From Mycobacterium sp. (GTDB lineage Bacteria > Actinomycetota > Actinomycetes > Mycobacteriales > Mycobacteriaceae): a DNA stretch of 64,000 nucleotides. Numbering within the stretch: position 1 is the stretch's first letter; the number at the start of each line of letters is the position of its first letter. A program made the translations under genes and the position numbers. The stretch is from the NCBI RefSeq assembly GCF_029961025.1, contig NZ_JASBVP010000002.1, forward strand, positions 434,001 through 498,000, given 5' to 3'. This document shows positions 63,202 through 64,000 of the stretch, one piece after another. The notes under the pieces were generated by a model. That model saw only the letters and a program-made list of their open reading frames with translations, did not search any database and was not told the origin of the DNA.

Positions 63202-63222
63202 TATCGGCCGAAGCGGCCGATA
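63202..63222. promoter_or_regulatory. Perfect inverted repeat upstream of the CHAD gene
   Basis: TATCGGCCG and CGGCCGATA form a perfect 9-bp inverted repeat with a three-base AAG centre, ending 20 bp before the CHAD-gene ATG. It could be an operator or a stem in the leader. Confidence 0.55.
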
Positions 63223-63242
63223 GTCCTGCGGAGAGGCATCAG

Positions 63243-64000
63243 ATGACCAGGCCTTCGCGCACTTTCAGCACGCGTGACACGGTGGCGCCGGACGCCCTGG
63301 CGGCGGCGTTGCAGCCCACGTTCGGTGTGCGCCCCGGGCCGGTGCGGACGGTCGCGAAGACCTGGCTGGACACCTTCGATTGGCGACTGCACGACGCCGG
63401 GATTTCCCTCGAATACACCGATGATGGGCCGCTGACCATGCACCTACCCGACGGGAGCCGGCGGCAGTGCCCGCTGCCGGCGCGCCATTGGCCGGTGCTG
63501 CTGGCCGATCTGCCGGCCGGTCCGCTGCGTGATGCGCTGGCACCGGTGGTGACTCCGCGGGCGTTGGTTCCGGTTGTCACCGTGCATTGCACCGTTCGGG
63601 AGAGCCGGGTGCTCAACGCCGACGGCAAGACCGTCGCCCGGCTTGTGGTCGAAAGCGACGACGACGGCGCGACCCGGTTGCTGGTGCAACCCCTGCGAGG
63701 GTACGCCGGCGAGGCCGACCAGATCTCCCGGCGGCTCGCCGACTTCGATGGACTCACCCCGGTGGCAACGACACCGTATGATCACGCACTGGCCCACGCG
63801 GGCCGCAAACCCGGCGACTACGACAAGAATCCGACCGTGCCGTTGCGCCCGGACACCCCGGCACCGGTGGCCGTCGCGAGCGTGCTGCGGCACTTCGCGG
63901 CGGGCATCGACGCCAACATCGAGGGCACGATCGCCGACATCGACACCGAGTTCCTGCATGATCTGCGGGTGGCGGTGCGGCGCACCCGCTCGATTCTCAA
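63243..64000 (+). CDS. CHAD-domain protein with CYTH-like N-terminus (partial)
   Basis: The frame is open from ATG 63243 (MTRPSRTFSTRDTV) to the window end, giving 252 residues and no stop. An N-terminal CYTH-like region (about 15-180: TWLDTFDWRLHDAGISLEY, VPVVTVHCTVRESRVLN, RLVVESDDDGATRLLVQPLRG) is followed by the beginning of a CHAD domain (VASVLRHFAAGIDANI, EFLHDLRVAVRRTRSIL). CHAD helical bundles bind polyphosphate through conserved His and basic residues. The CYTH part belongs to the triphosphate-tunnel fold, but catalytic residues cannot be judged. A GAGAGG ribosome-site-like sequence precedes the ATG. The gene continues beyond the window. Confidence 0.88.
   Translation, partial: MTRPSRTFSTRDTVAPDALAAALQPTFGVRPGPVRTVAKTWLDTFDWRLHDAGISLEYTDDGPLTMHLPDGSRRQCPLPARHWPVLLADLPAGPLRDALAPVVTPRALVPVVTVHCTVRESRVLNADGKTVARLVVESDDDGATRLLVQPLRGYAGEADQISRRLADFDGLTPVATTPYDHALAHAGRKPGDYDKNPTVPLRPDTPAPVAVASVLRHFAAGIDANIEGTIADIDTEFLHDLRVAVRRTRSIL

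Overview
The window is a chromosomal replication-origin region from a high-GC actinobacterium of the genus Mycobacterium, probably a slow grower. The evidence is the mycobacterial gene order around oriC, inteins in gyrA and dnaB at known mycobacterial insertion sites, a PPE-family fragment, an mtc28-like antigen gene, and parS sites of the form TGTTTCACGTGAAACA. I do not name a species.

Layout. Positions 1-12.2 kb (minus strand) hold tRNA-Ile, a DUF3566 membrane protein, gyrA (with an intein), gyrB, a DUF721 gene, recF, dnaN, oriC and dnaA. Positions 12.8-19.3 kb (plus strand) hold rpmH, rnpA, yidD, yidC, jag, rsmG, parA, parB and a GNAT-like gene. Positions 19.2-30.1 kb (minus strand) hold cwlM, trxC, trxB2, a shortened SigM anti-sigma gene, sigM, the MurJ/pseudokinase gene mviN, an Rv3909-like gene and mutT4. 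pcnA and an Asp-rich repeat protein follow on the plus strand.

Near 32.25 kb the gene order jumps from an Rv3906c-like gene straight to an Rv0036c-like gene. Genes equivalent to Rv0036c through Rv0058 then follow: the DinB-like protein, AlgH-like protein, mtc28, leuS, MarR, LLM oxidoreductase, ino1, PadR, DUF5318, ponA1, a GT87-like gene, rpsF, ssb, rpsR, rplI and dnaB. Relative to M. tuberculosis this fits a single inversion containing oriC. Accessory insertions in this arm are an SDR gene, an amino-acid ABC transporter with a fused binding protein and permease, an IS110-family element, and a phosphoketolase gene.

After dnaB (two inteins) comes a rearranged accessory segment. It holds a palindrome over the dnaB stop codon, tandem repeats, a K+-channel/RCK pseudogene, a crcB-crcB-DUF190 fluoride-export operon and a PPE pseudogene. 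A DUF2127 gene and the start of a CHAD-domain gene end the window.

How the genes work together. The origin block supplies initiation (DnaA, DnaN, DnaB, Ssb), topology (gyrase) and segregation (ParAB/parS). rpmH-rnpA-yidD-yidC-jag links translation, RNA maturation and membrane insertion. cwlM, mviN and ponA1 control peptidoglycan synthesis, and sigM with trxB2-trxC handles stress and redox. The most notable observations are three inteins in replication proteins whose homing-endonuclease regions all look deleted or damaged, the origin inversion, the loss of the N-terminal anti-sigma domain next to sigM, and the repeat-associated segment behind dnaB.
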